A DNA stretch of 64,000 bases from an uncultured Lachnospiraceae bacterium. Its GTDB lineage: Bacteria > Bacillota > Clostridia > Lachnospirales > Lachnospiraceae. The notes beneath the pieces are model-generated. The model worked only from the letters and a program-made list of their open reading frames with translations, had not been told where the DNA came from and made no database searches. Of this stretch, positions 42,653 through 51,414 are shown in pieces. A program made the position numbers and the translations under genes. The stretch is taken from contig CAJUHH010000010.1 of NCBI GenBank assembly GCA_910585965.1, positions 71,301 to 135,300 on the forward strand, read 5' to 3'. How positions within the stretch are numbered: the stretch's first letter is position 1; every line of letters begins with the position of its first letter.

Positions 42653-44062
42653 TTAATCCATCCCTTTCAAAATGCTTCTCGCCACACTGATGCCGTTGGC
42701 GGATGCCTGCTGCAGTCCTCTCGTCACGCCGGCCCCGTCGCCAATCGCCCGAAGCCCCTTGACGCTCGTTTCAAATTCTTTGTTCACCACTACCCGGTTG
42801 GAATAAAACTTTACTTCCACGCCGTAAAGCAGCGTTTCATCCGACGCGATGCCCGGCGTCACCTTGTCCAAAGCTTCCAGCATTTCCTGGATATCCACCA
42901 TAATCCGGTGCGGGAAGACCAGCGACAGGTCGCCCGGCACCGCATCCTTTAACGTAGGAATGATGTTATTCCGGCAAAGCCTCTCCTCGGTCGTCCTTCT
43001 TCCCCTTTTAAAATCGCCGAAGGTCTGCACCATAATCCTGCCGCCGCAGAGCATGTTGGACAGCTGGGCGATCTGCTTTCCGTATTCGATCGGCGTCTTA
43101 AAAGGCTTCGTAAAGTTTTTAGACACTAAAATAGCAAAATTCGTATTATTTGTTTTATACTCCTGCGATTTATAGGCATGCCCGTTCACGACTGCAAGGC
43201 CGCCCTCATAATATTCCGTTGCCACTTCACCGGAAGGATTGGTGCAGAATGTCCTGACTTTATCGTCAAAGGTCGGCGTGTATAATACGAGCTTGGCTTC
43301 ATACAAGTTTTCGTTCAAAAACTGCATGACTTCGTCCCTTACTTCCACACGGACGCCGATGTCCACCGTACCCGGCATTGTTTCTATGCCGATCTCGCCG
43401 CATTTATCCTTAAACCAGTCTGCGCCTTCCCGGCCCACTGCCGATACGATTTCCTCCGCATAATAGGATTCTCCTTTATCGGTTACAATACCGACCGCCT
43501 TTCCATCCTCCACCAGGATCGTTTCCACCATTGTCTGGAAAAGAAGCGTCACTCCCTCTTCCTCCAGATGCTTTTGCAGCCTGGAATAAATCTTATATCC
43601 CTCTTCCGTCCCCAGATGGCGGATCGGGCATTCCACCAGCTTTAAGTTGGCATTAATCGCCTCCCGGCGGATCTCCCGGATTTCCTTTTCTTTATCAATC
43701 CCGTATACATTCGTGTCCGCGCCGAATTTCAAATAAATATCATCCGACTCCCGGATCAGCCGGACCGTTTCCTCATACCCGAGAATCGCCGGCAAATTGC
43801 CGCCCACATCCGGCGACAGCGACAGTTTCCCGTCGGAAAAAGCCCCTGCCCCGGCAAACCCTGTCGTAATCGAGCAAGGCTTGCAGCCCACGCACTGCTT
43901 TGTCACCCTTTTCGGGCAGTTCCTCTTTTCAATCGAACGCCCCTTTTCCACAACCAGCACCTTCAGCTCCTTTTTCTGCCGCATCAATTCATAAGCACAA
44001 AAAATCCCGCCCGGCCCGGCTCCTATAATAATCACATCGTATTTATTTTCCATATTTTTCAT
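42653..44062 (-). CDS. FAD-dependent oxidoreductase (COG2509-like)
   Basis: A 469-residue flavoprotein. FAD-binding GxGxxG is in VIIIGAGPGGIFCAYEL (near residue 10). A cysteine-rich segment (NCPKRVTKQCVGCKPCS, residues 48-64) may bind metal or take part in redox chemistry. The C-terminal FAD signature is AIGDGAGVTRGLQQASANG. The ATG at 44062 has GGAGGT upstream. Such proteins are widespread in anaerobes but the substrate is not known. Confidence 0.88.
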   Translation of the reverse strand: MKNMENKYDVIIIGAGPGGIFCAYELMRQKKELKVLVVEKGRSIEKRNCPKRVTKQCVGCKPCSITTGFAGAGAFSDGKLSLSPDVGGNLPAILGYEETVRLIRESDDIYLKFGADTNVYGIDKEKEIREIRREAINANLKLVECPIRHLGTEEGYKIYSRLQKHLEEEGVTLLFQTMVETILVEDGKAVGIVTDKGESYYAEEIVSAVGREGADWFKDKCGEIGIETMPGTVDIGVRVEVRDEVMQFLNENLYEAKLVLYTPTFDDKVRTFCTNPSGEVATEYYEGGLAVVNGHAYKSQEYKTNNTNFAILVSKNFTKPFKTPIEYGKQIAQLSNMLCGGRIMVQTFGDFKRGRRTTEERLCRNNIIPTLKDAVPGDLSLVFPHRIMVDIQEMLEALDKVTPGIASDETLLYGVEVKFYSNRVVVNKEFETSVKGLRAIGDGAGVTRGLQQASANGISVARSILKGMD

Positions 44063-44083
44063 ATCGACCTCCATCGTATTTTA

Positions 44084-46714
44084 CTATTTTACCACAACTT
44101 CCGCCCTGCTGCCTACGTTTGTTTTTGTTACAACGATCTGTTTCTCAATTTTTTCCGCCAGTTCCGGCACATGGGAAATAATCCCGATCAGCCTGTCCTT
44201 CTCCGCCAGAGACAGCAATGTCTGGCAGGACTGATCCAGCGATTCGCTGTCAAGGCCCCCGAACCCTTCATCGATAAACAGCGTGTCCACCCGGATGCCT
44301 CCGCTGTAGCTCTGTACCACGTCGCTCATGCCAAGGGCCAGCGCCAGGGAAACCTTAAAGCATTCCCCTCCCGACAAGGTTTTCACCGCCCGGTATTTGC
44401 CGGTATAATAATCAAGGACCTGCATTTCCAGGTTGTCCTTTACCCTTCCGTCGCCGATCTCTTCCCTGCGGGAAAGTTCATAACGCCCTCCCGTCATTTT
44501 CGCCAGCCTGATATTGGCCGCCCGCAGAATCTCTTCAAAATACCCGGCCATGACATATTGCTCAAACACAAGCTTTTTTGCATTGTTCCCGGATGCCATA
44601 TTGTCCAGGTCTTTGACGATTCCATACTCCTTTTCCAGAGCCTCCAGCTTCTTCCCCTTTTCCTGCAGGGATCTCCTTATCTTTTTCATTTCCTGCAGAC
44701 TATGGTGCTTCGCGTTCACCAGCTCCAACGCCCTCTGCCTCTGCGCGGCCTTTTCCTCCTGCCTCGTTTTTAGCCCGTCCGTATCTTCCCTTTTCTTCCC
44801 TTTTGTTTCCTCCTCTAGGGAAGCTATCCTCCCTTCGATTGTCTGCACCCTGGCATAGTATTCCCTGATCTGCCTCTCTTTCTTCTCCATTTCCCCAGCC
44901 GGGCGCAGCGCCTGTTCGTACTGTGGAAGGGAAGAAAATCCTGCCTTTTGGTATCCCTTCTCAAAAACTTCCTCCAGCTTCTTTTTTTTCTCCCTCTGGC
45001 CGGCCGCTTCCTCTGTTTCCCTGGCAAGCTGCTTCTTTTTTTCTTCGATCTGCGCCTCCAGCCTTTGGTATTGATGCAGGATATCCTCGTATTCCTTTTC
45101 CGTCAACGTATCCAGCACAGCCATGACCTCTTCCGGTATCCGGCCGATGGCCGATTCCACTTCCTCCAGCTGCTCCGTCCATTCTTCCCGCTGTTTTTTC
45201 TGGTTTTCCGCCTCGCCCCTGCAAACTGCAGCCCTGCCGTGCAGTTCCATCAGACGTTTTCTTTCCTCCTCATACCGATTTTGAAGCTGTTGGAGTTCTT
45301 TTTCATCCGGCGCTTCTTTTGCCGCCTCCGCTACACGGGGATGCTCCAGGGAACCGCATACCGGGCATGGTTCCCCTTCCCTCACCTGGCGGGCCGCGAT
45401 TCCCACCACCGCCCGCTTATAGGCCAGGTCTGCCGTTTCAAATTCCTTCTTTCTCCGTTCCGTCTTTTCTTCCTGCACCAAGTAACGCTCTTGCAGCCTT
45501 TTTAATTCCTCTTCCTTTTTTTCTGCCCTCCGGGCCGCCTCTTTCAGCTGTTCCTTTTTCTCTCTGCAGACGGACAGCAACTGATAAGCGTCCCTCGTTT
45601 CCTTCCGCTTCTCATAATATCTTCTTATCCTTTCCTGCTCCCCGGCGCATGCCTCCAATTCCTTTCGGTCCCTTTCTATTTTCCCTTCTATAGAAGCCAG
45701 CGTTTCCCTTGCATTTTTGCAGTTGACATAATCTTCCCGCAGGGAAGCCGCCTTTCCCGCTTCCTTTGCCTCTTTTTCTGTCTGTGCGATCCTGTCTTTT
45801 TCCCTCAGCAGTTCTTCCTTCTGTTTCTTCTGTTCCTCCAGCCTTTCCAGCTTCTCATTTATCCTCTCCGCAGCTTGAAACTCTTCTGCCAGCCCGGTCA
45901 GTTCTTTTTCGTATAAGGCATGTTTCTCCTCCGCTTTCTCCAATTCCTCCCGACATCGATGCTCCTCTTCTTCCAGCATAGCGATGATCTTTCCATAGGG
46001 ATGCTTTGAGCCAGGAACACCCTCTTTTTCTTCCGCCCATCCGGCCTTGCCCCATTCCCCCATTTCAAGCATATGGATGTTTTCATCCATTTTATTCCGG
46101 TACTCCATTATACGTTTATAAAGCTCCCCGGAACGTTCTCTCAGCGCGCCCGCAAAACGATCGTAGATGGAAGTAGAAAAAATCTCCCGGAATATCTTGA
46201 TTTTTTCTGCCGGCGAGGCCGTCAGAAGCTTTGCAAACTCGCCTTGGGCGATCATGGATATCTGCTTAAACTGCCTGTAATCCAGAATAAGTATCTCCTG
46301 TATTTTCCTGTTTACTTCACTGCCCCCCTCAATGATCCTTCCGTCAGGAAGATAAAGGACGGCATTCTCCTTCTCTTTCGTATAAACACTTTTTCCCCTT
46401 TTCTTTTTTTTCGGCCGCATATATTCCGGATTGCGCACGATACGGTACTCCTCTTCGCCATGCCGCATAACAAGTTCCACAAACGTCGGCGTGTCCTCAT
46501 CGGCAAAATCGCTGCGCACGCTGTTTTTTTCCCTCATGCCGCCGCTCATATCCCCGTAAAGGGCATAAGTAATAGCATCGAAAATCGTTGTTTTGCCCGC
46601 GCCGGTGGCTCCCGTAATCAAAAACAGCCCTCTGCCTTCCAGCCCGGTAAAATCCACTTCCATCCGGCCTTTATACGGCCCCCAGCCGGAAAGAACCAAT
46701 TTCTCAGGCTTCAT
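44084..46714 (-). CDS. sbcC: Nuclease SbcCD subunit C
   Basis: An 876-residue SMC-like ATPase. Walker A is GATGAGKTT (residues 34-42), a long coiled coil carries a zinc-hook CPVC in the middle (EPCPVCGS), and the C-terminal half holds the signature LSGGECFKVSLALALG and Walker B DTLFIDEGFGGLD. With SbcD it forms the Mre11-Rad50-like nuclease that opens hairpins and palindromes. It overlaps sbcD by 4 bp (ATGA). The window contains several long palindromes that such an enzyme would attack. Confidence 0.96.
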   Translation of the reverse strand: MKPEKLVLSGWGPYKGRMEVDFTGLEGRGLFLITGATGAGKTTIFDAITYALYGDMSGGMREKNSVRSDFADEDTPTFVELVMRHGEEEYRIVRNPEYMRPKKKKRGKSVYTKEKENAVLYLPDGRIIEGGSEVNRKIQEILILDYRQFKQISMIAQGEFAKLLTASPAEKIKIFREIFSTSIYDRFAGALRERSGELYKRIMEYRNKMDENIHMLEMGEWGKAGWAEEKEGVPGSKHPYGKIIAMLEEEEHRCREELEKAEEKHALYEKELTGLAEEFQAAERINEKLERLEEQKKQKEELLREKDRIAQTEKEAKEAGKAASLREDYVNCKNARETLASIEGKIERDRKELEACAGEQERIRRYYEKRKETRDAYQLLSVCREKKEQLKEAARRAEKKEEELKRLQERYLVQEEKTERRKKEFETADLAYKRAVVGIAARQVREGEPCPVCGSLEHPRVAEAAKEAPDEKELQQLQNRYEEERKRLMELHGRAAVCRGEAENQKKQREEWTEQLEEVESAIGRIPEEVMAVLDTLTEKEYEDILHQYQRLEAQIEEKKKQLARETEEAAGQREKKKKLEEVFEKGYQKAGFSSLPQYEQALRPAGEMEKKERQIREYYARVQTIEGRIASLEEETKGKKREDTDGLKTRQEEKAAQRQRALELVNAKHHSLQEMKKIRRSLQEKGKKLEALEKEYGIVKDLDNMASGNNAKKLVFEQYVMAGYFEEILRAANIRLAKMTGGRYELSRREEIGDGRVKDNLEMQVLDYYTGKYRAVKTLSGGECFKVSLALALGMSDVVQSYSGGIRVDTLFIDEGFGGLDSESLDQSCQTLLSLAEKDRLIGIISHVPELAEKIEKQIVVTKTNVGSRAEVVVK

Positions 46715-47838
46715 ACCTTTTCCTCCCCCGCTTTCCGGGCCGCCGCCCTAACCGCTTCCATCCTCTCTTCGTTTGGTTTTTCCCCCCGTATCATCTCATA
46801 AAAATCCTGGAAAAGCTCGGGAATGCTTTTCCTTTTTTCCTCTAAGCGGCTGGTATAAACCATATTTTCTTTTTCCTCATTCTTCACCAGCACGATCTGC
46901 ATGATATTCGGATATACGCTCCGCAAGGTACCGATCGGGTCAACTAGTTCCTCTTCATCCGTCAATTCCGCCCGTATATAGTCATCGGCATCGCCCGCCG
47001 CCACGATTTCCGGCCGCATCAGCTCTTCCAGCTTTCCCCTTATCCTCCTCATCCCATGCAGGGGCTTTAAAGGGATTCGGCATACCGCAGTCTCCCCATT
47101 CCCCCCAAGTTCTACCAGATTCACCGATTTTTCCTGCCCGGCCTCTGAAAAAGAATAGGCCAAAGGCGATCCTGCATAATAAACCTCCCCTTGTCCGATC
47201 TTCTGTTGTTTGTGGATATGCCCTAACGCCACATAATCAAATCCCTGAAAAAGAGAAGCCTCCACATTGTCCAGGCCGCCTACATGGACTGTCGTTTCCG
47301 CATCGGAAAGCTCCGGCTCCCTGCCCTTGTCCGTCACAAAATAATGGGTGACTAATACTTTTCTCCCCTTTTGCTCGGTGTCCCCAGACAGCATATGCGC
47401 CACGGCTTCCCCGCTGTTTTTTGCCCCTGCGGCGGCCGGCCGTACAAACGGCATCAAAACGAAGGTTACTTCCCCATACTGGTCCATAACCTTCACTTCC
47501 TTTAATTTGTTTTCATAGATACCCGCGATATGAATCCCTTTATCTTCCAGCAGTTTTTCTGCAAAACCGAGCCTTTCCGGCGAATCGTGGTTTCCACTGA
47601 CCAAAAGAACCGGGATACCCGCCGCTTCCATGTCCGTCAGGAAATGATCCAGCAGAACGACTGCTTCCGCCGGAGGAATCGCCCGGTCATAAATATCACC
47701 TGACAATAAAAGGGCATCCACCTTTTCTTTGCAGGATATTTCATAAATTTGCCTTAAAATATGCTTCTGATCCTCCATCATGGAAAAACCATTCACGATT
47801 TTTCCGATATGCAGATCGCCTGTATGCACAAACTTCAT
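46711..47838 (-). CDS. sbcD: Nuclease SbcCD subunit D
   Basis: A 375-residue Mre11-like metallophosphoesterase with the motifs HTGDLHIG (near residue 5), LSGDIYDRA, VSGNHDSPERLG and HYFVTDKG/ALGHIHKQQ, all metal-binding signatures of the family. The C-terminal 90 residues form the capping and SbcC-binding region. The 4-bp overlap with sbcC indicates a joint transcript, with sbcD first. Confidence 0.96.
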   Translation of the reverse strand: MKFVHTGDLHIGKIVNGFSMMEDQKHILRQIYEISCKEKVDALLLSGDIYDRAIPPAEAVVLLDHFLTDMEAAGIPVLLVSGNHDSPERLGFAEKLLEDKGIHIAGIYENKLKEVKVMDQYGEVTFVLMPFVRPAAAGAKNSGEAVAHMLSGDTEQKGRKVLVTHYFVTDKGREPELSDAETTVHVGGLDNVEASLFQGFDYVALGHIHKQQKIGQGEVYYAGSPLAYSFSEAGQEKSVNLVELGGNGETAVCRIPLKPLHGMRRIRGKLEELMRPEIVAAGDADDYIRAELTDEEELVDPIGTLRSVYPNIMQIVLVKNEEKENMVYTSRLEEKRKSIPELFQDFYEMIRGEKPNEERMEAVRAAARKAGEEKV

Positions 47839-47891
47839 GCAGTTCCTCCGTCCTTATGCCATATCACGCGCCAAAACTCCCGTCCTCCGCC

Positions 47892-48662
47892 TCACGGGTT
47901 TATGCGGGAGCCATCCCGGGCAAACCATTCGTCCCCGTTGGTCAAAAGATAATCCTCTCTGTTTCGCACCGCTTCCATAAAGTCTTGGATTGATTTTAAT
48001 TTCCGCCGGAAAGCCATGCCTCCGCCAAGCAAATCCGTTCTGTGGATATCCGACCCCGCTGTCATGGGCAAGCTGTGTTGTCTTCCATAGTCAACCGCCT
48101 TTTCATCAAACTCCGCTTTATTGTGGGACCGGCTCCTGTGATTGGAATGGGTGGCATTAATCCCTTCCACCGCATCCACATATTCCGGATAGAGCCGCAC
48201 CTCAGGGATATAATATTCCTCCCGGAACGGATGGGCATGCACCACCATTCCCCCCGCTTCATGGATCATCCGATATTGCCGCTCCACATCGGCCGTCCGC
48301 AGTTCCTCATGGGATAACATGAATTCCTTATCCACGCCATAAATTAAAAACTCCGTCCCACGGTATCCCGCCTCATACCCGAAAAAAACATCCAGGCCGA
48401 TGCGGTCTCCCGTCCGTTTTGCATCTTCATAGCCCTTTACAAACGCATTGACCCATTCTTTCCATGGCATATGCCTGTTGACTGCCGTATTCCCGCCCCA
48501 ATTATGGTCTGTTACGATGATCCCCGTATATCCCGCCTCCTTACAGGCTATCGCCATCCGGCTCCCTGTGTCGGCTGCGCAGGCGCTTCCCTGGGAAGTA
48601 TGCAGATGGGTCTCATAAAGATAAGGATATTCTGCCGGCAATTTTATTTTGAACGCGTCCAT
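47892..48662 (-). CDS. PHP-domain phosphoesterase
   Basis: A 256-residue protein. The PHP metal-binding motifs are YETHLHTS near the N-terminus, VTDHN near residue 50, a histidine in VVHAHPFREE, and GSDIHR near the C-terminus. Members hydrolyse phosphate esters such as histidinol phosphate or small oligonucleotides; this one lacks extra domains. The ATG at 48662 is in frame with an open stretch that extends to 48797 across the ilvE terminator; that extension is rejected. Confidence 0.85.
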   Translation of the reverse strand: MDAFKIKLPAEYPYLYETHLHTSQGSACAADTGSRMAIACKEAGYTGIIVTDHNWGGNTAVNRHMPWKEWVNAFVKGYEDAKRTGDRIGLDVFFGYEAGYRGTEFLIYGVDKEFMLSHEELRTADVERQYRMIHEAGGMVVHAHPFREEYYIPEVRLYPEYVDAVEGINATHSNHRSRSHNKAEFDEKAVDYGRQHSLPMTAGSDIHRTDLLGGGMAFRRKLKSIQDFMEAVRNREDYLLTNGDEWFARDGSRINP

Positions 48663-48712
48663 CACGCCACCTGTCCTTTCTACCCCTTGTTTATTGTTTG
48701 ACTGATCCACAT

Positions 48713-48755
48713 GGAAAAGGCATGGGAAAATTTTCCGGAAAAATTCTCCCATGCC
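48713..48755 (-). terminator. Terminator of ilvE
   Basis: On the minus strand GGCATGGGAGAATTTT pairs with AAAATTTTCCCATGCC around CCGG, followed by TTTTCC. It begins about 20 bp after the ilvE stop codon. Confidence 0.75.
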
Positions 48756-48775
48756 CTGCTTTCTCTTCTCCGCAT

Positions 48776-49801
48776 TTATAGAATCTCCACGAGCCATCCT
48801 TCCGGCGCTTCGATTCTCCCCATCTGGATTCCTGTCAAAGTATCATACAGTTTCTGCGTAATCGGCCCCATGCCGTCCATACCGCTGGGCAGACAGATCT
48901 CCCTTCCATGGTCTACAATTTTCCCTACCGGGGAAATAACGGCCGCCGTGCCGCAAAGGCCGCATTCCGCAAAATCTTTTACTTCCTCAAACAGCACTTC
49001 CCTTTCTTCCACTTCCAGGCCGAGGTATTCTTTCGCCACATGCATCAGGGAGCGCCTTGTGATCGAAGGAAGAATGCTGTCCGACTTGGGAGTCACCACT
49101 TTATTGTCTTTTGTGACAAACAAGAAGTTAGCGCCCCCTGTTTCCTCCACTTTCGTCCTCGTCGCCGCATCCAGATACATATTTTCATCAAATCCGTTCC
49201 TATGCGCCGTCTGGATCGCATGAAGGCTCATGGCATAATTAAGCCCTGCCTTGATATGCCCTGTGCCTCTCGGGGCAGCCCGGTCAAAATCGCTGATGCA
49301 GATCGTCAGAGGCTTCACGCCTCCTTTAAAGTAAGGTCCTACCGGAGTCGTAAATACACGGAACTGATATTCATCCGACGGTTTTACGCCGATGACAGGA
49401 TTGGAACCGAACATATAAGGGCGGATATACAGCGTTGCCCCCGATCCGAAAGGCGGAACATATGCCTGGTTCGCCGCCACTGTTTTGACTACTGCATCGA
49501 TAAACCTGTCTTCCGGGAACACCGGCATTTCCAGCCGTCTTGCCGAATCCGCCATGCGGGCCGCATTCAAGTCCGGGCGGAACGTCACCGTACGGCCGTC
49601 TTCCGTCGTATAAGCTTTCATCCCTTCAAATACGGTCTGCGCATATTGCAGCACCCCTGCGCATTCATTGATGGCCACCACCGGGTCTTTCGTCAGCCCG
49701 CCTTCGTCCCATGCGCCGTCTTTATAATTGGATACATATCTTTCATCCGTTTCTATATAGTTAAAACCAATATTCGCCCAGTCTAAATTTTTCTTTTCCA
49801 T
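48776..49801 (-). CDS. ilvE: Branched-chain amino acid aminotransferase
   Basis: A 341-residue PLP enzyme of fold type IV that converts leucine, isoleucine and valine to and from their keto acids. The PLP lysine lies in HIKAGLNYAMSL near residue 195, and the segment FLFVTKDNKVVTPKSDSILPSITR is diagnostic. ATG 49801 is preferred over an upstream start because of a GGGTGTGG site. It stands alone between its own promoter and terminator. Confidence 0.95.
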   Translation of the reverse strand: MEKKNLDWANIGFNYIETDERYVSNYKDGAWDEGGLTKDPVVAINECAGVLQYAQTVFEGMKAYTTEDGRTVTFRPDLNAARMADSARRLEMPVFPEDRFIDAVVKTVAANQAYVPPFGSGATLYIRPYMFGSNPVIGVKPSDEYQFRVFTTPVGPYFKGGVKPLTICISDFDRAAPRGTGHIKAGLNYAMSLHAIQTAHRNGFDENMYLDAATRTKVEETGGANFLFVTKDNKVVTPKSDSILPSITRRSLMHVAKEYLGLEVEEREVLFEEVKDFAECGLCGTAAVISPVGKIVDHGREICLPSGMDGMGPITQKLYDTLTGIQMGRIEAPEGWLVEIL

Positions 49802-49847
49802 ATCCACACCCCTGCCCTTTCCGGAATCCGTCAATTTTCCTTACTTA

Positions 49848-49875
49848 TTATTATACTTTTTTGGAGAAAAGTCAA
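49848..49875 (-). promoter_or_regulatory. Possible promoter of ilvE
   Basis: TTGACT (49870-49875) and TAATAA (49848-49853) are 16 bp apart on the minus strand. The 130-bp gap between folA and ilvE shows no T-box or leader-peptide structure that I could recognise. Confidence 0.45.
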
Positions 49876-49932
49876 TAAATAACGTGGAGATTCCCCGTTA
49901 CGCAATTACATTCCAGAAACTGGCGTTTCCTC

Positions 49933-50433
49933 TCATCCGCTTTTTTTCACTCTCTCATACTTCACAAACTGATACGCGATATCGAAATAGGTCTGCTCCT
50001 CGCTGTCCGCCGTGACCTCCCATTCCTCCATCCCGTCCAGATCAGGGAAAAAGGCATCCGCCTCGTATCGATGGTCGATTTTCGTCACATGGGCCACATC
50101 GCAATAAGGCAGCAGTTGCTTGTACACGCTGTCCCCGCCCACAATATAAATATCCTCGCTCTTGTATTTTTTCAGTTCCTCCATCAATTCTTCCAGGCTG
50201 TGTGCCACCACGGCATCCCTTACCTGGTAATCCCGGTTGGATGAAAGGATAATATTCGTCCTGTTTTTCAAAGGCAGCCCCTGTGGGAAGGTTTCCAGCG
50301 TCTTGCGTCCCAATACCACCACTTTTCCCGTCGTTTCTTCCCGGAAAAACTTGTGGTCGTTCGGTATCCTTACCAGCAGCTCTCCCTTGTTTCCGATTCC
50401 CCAATGGCTGTCCACCGCCACGATCAAATTCAT
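49933..50433 (-). CDS. folA: Dihydrofolate reductase
   Basis: A 166-residue enzyme that reduces dihydrofolate to tetrahydrofolate with NADPH. The core motifs are IVAVDSHWGIGNKGELLVRIPNDHKFF, VVLGRKTLETFP, and IYIVGGDSVYKQLLP. It lies 20 bp downstream of thyA, whose product generates dihydrofolate, so the pair recycles the cofactor for dTMP synthesis. Confidence 0.96.
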   Translation of the reverse strand: MNLIVAVDSHWGIGNKGELLVRIPNDHKFFREETTGKVVVLGRKTLETFPQGLPLKNRTNIILSSNRDYQVRDAVVAHSLEELMEELKKYKSEDIYIVGGDSVYKQLLPYCDVAHVTKIDHRYEADAFFPDLDGMEEWEVTADSEEQTYFDIAYQFVKYERVKKSG

Positions 50434-50453
50434 GTCTTTTTTCCTCCTCTGTC

Positions 50454-51317
50454 TTAAATGGCAACGGGAATATCCACCTGGGGACCCGCCTGATAATTCT
50501 CTACCCTTACATCATCCCGCGTGAACTGGTAAAAATCATGAATATCGGGATTCAGCCAGAAAGACGGCGCTTCCAGAGGCTCGCGGCAGATCAGTTCTTT
50601 TACAATCGGAATATGCCTGTCATAAATATGGGCATCCGCAATCACATGCACCAGTTCGCCAACCTTCATATTGCACACCTGGGCCAGCATGTGCAGCAGC
50701 ACCGCATACTGCACCACGTTCCAGTTATTCGCCGTCAGCACATCCTGGGAGCGCTGGTTCAATATCGCATTTAATACCAGCCCCCCGCCTCCCTTTTCCT
50801 GCGCCGCGCCGGCGGCGGACGTTACATTAAACGTCATGCTGTAAGCGCATGGATATAGGTTCATTTCATGCAAATCCTGATGCACGTACAAGTTCGTCAT
50901 GATCCGGCGGCTGAACGGATTATTTTTCAGATCGTAAATAACGCGGTCCACCTGATCCATCATCCCTTCCCTATACTGGTGCTTCACCCCCATCTGATAT
51001 CCGTAGGCTTTGCCAATGCTGCCGTCCTCATCTGCCCATTCGTCCCAAATATGGCTATGCAGGTCGTTGATGTTGTTGGATTTTTTCTGCCATATCCAGA
51101 GCATCTCATCCGTAGCGCTTTTTAGCGCCGTCTTCCGCAGCGTCAATATGGGAAACTCTTTTGACAGGTCATACCGATTCACGACGGCAAACTTCTTCAC
51201 CGTATAGGCCGGAGTCCCGTCCGCCCAATGCGGGCGCACCTTCTCCCCTTCCGTACTCGTCCCGTTTTCCAATATATCTTTGCACATTTGAATAAAAACC
51301 TTATCTGCCAGGCTCAT
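50454..51317 (-). CDS. thyA: Thymidylate synthase
   Basis: A 287-residue ThyA-class enzyme that methylates dUMP to dTMP with methylene-tetrahydrofolate. The catalytic cysteine is in YPCAYSMTFNV; other signatures are LNQRSQDVLTANNWN and DAHIYDRHI. The segment around the cysteine diverges from the classical PCH form, a variation seen in Firmicutes. The ATG at 51317 follows AAAGGG; a 13-codon extension has no ribosome site. It precedes folA in an operon. Confidence 0.95.
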   Translation of the reverse strand: MSLADKVFIQMCKDILENGTSTEGEKVRPHWADGTPAYTVKKFAVVNRYDLSKEFPILTLRKTALKSATDEMLWIWQKKSNNINDLHSHIWDEWADEDGSIGKAYGYQMGVKHQYREGMMDQVDRVIYDLKNNPFSRRIMTNLYVHQDLHEMNLYPCAYSMTFNVTSAAGAAQEKGGGGLVLNAILNQRSQDVLTANNWNVVQYAVLLHMLAQVCNMKVGELVHVIADAHIYDRHIPIVKELICREPLEAPSFWLNPDIHDFYQFTRDDVRVENYQAGPQVDIPVAI

Positions 51318-51414
51318 CGATTTTCCCTTTCCAGCTCTATGCTTCTGCGTATACATCCCCTTTTCCTGCGGGCTGCGCTTCCGCAGACCGGTCTTCTCTT
51401 ACAGCTGCCCTATC

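Noticed and set aside
48663..48797. Longer N-terminus for the PHP-domain protein
   Set aside because: The extension overlaps the ilvE terminator and lacks family similarity.
49802..49932. T-box or leader-peptide attenuator before ilvE
   Set aside because: No T-box sequence, antiterminator or run of branched-chain codons was found.
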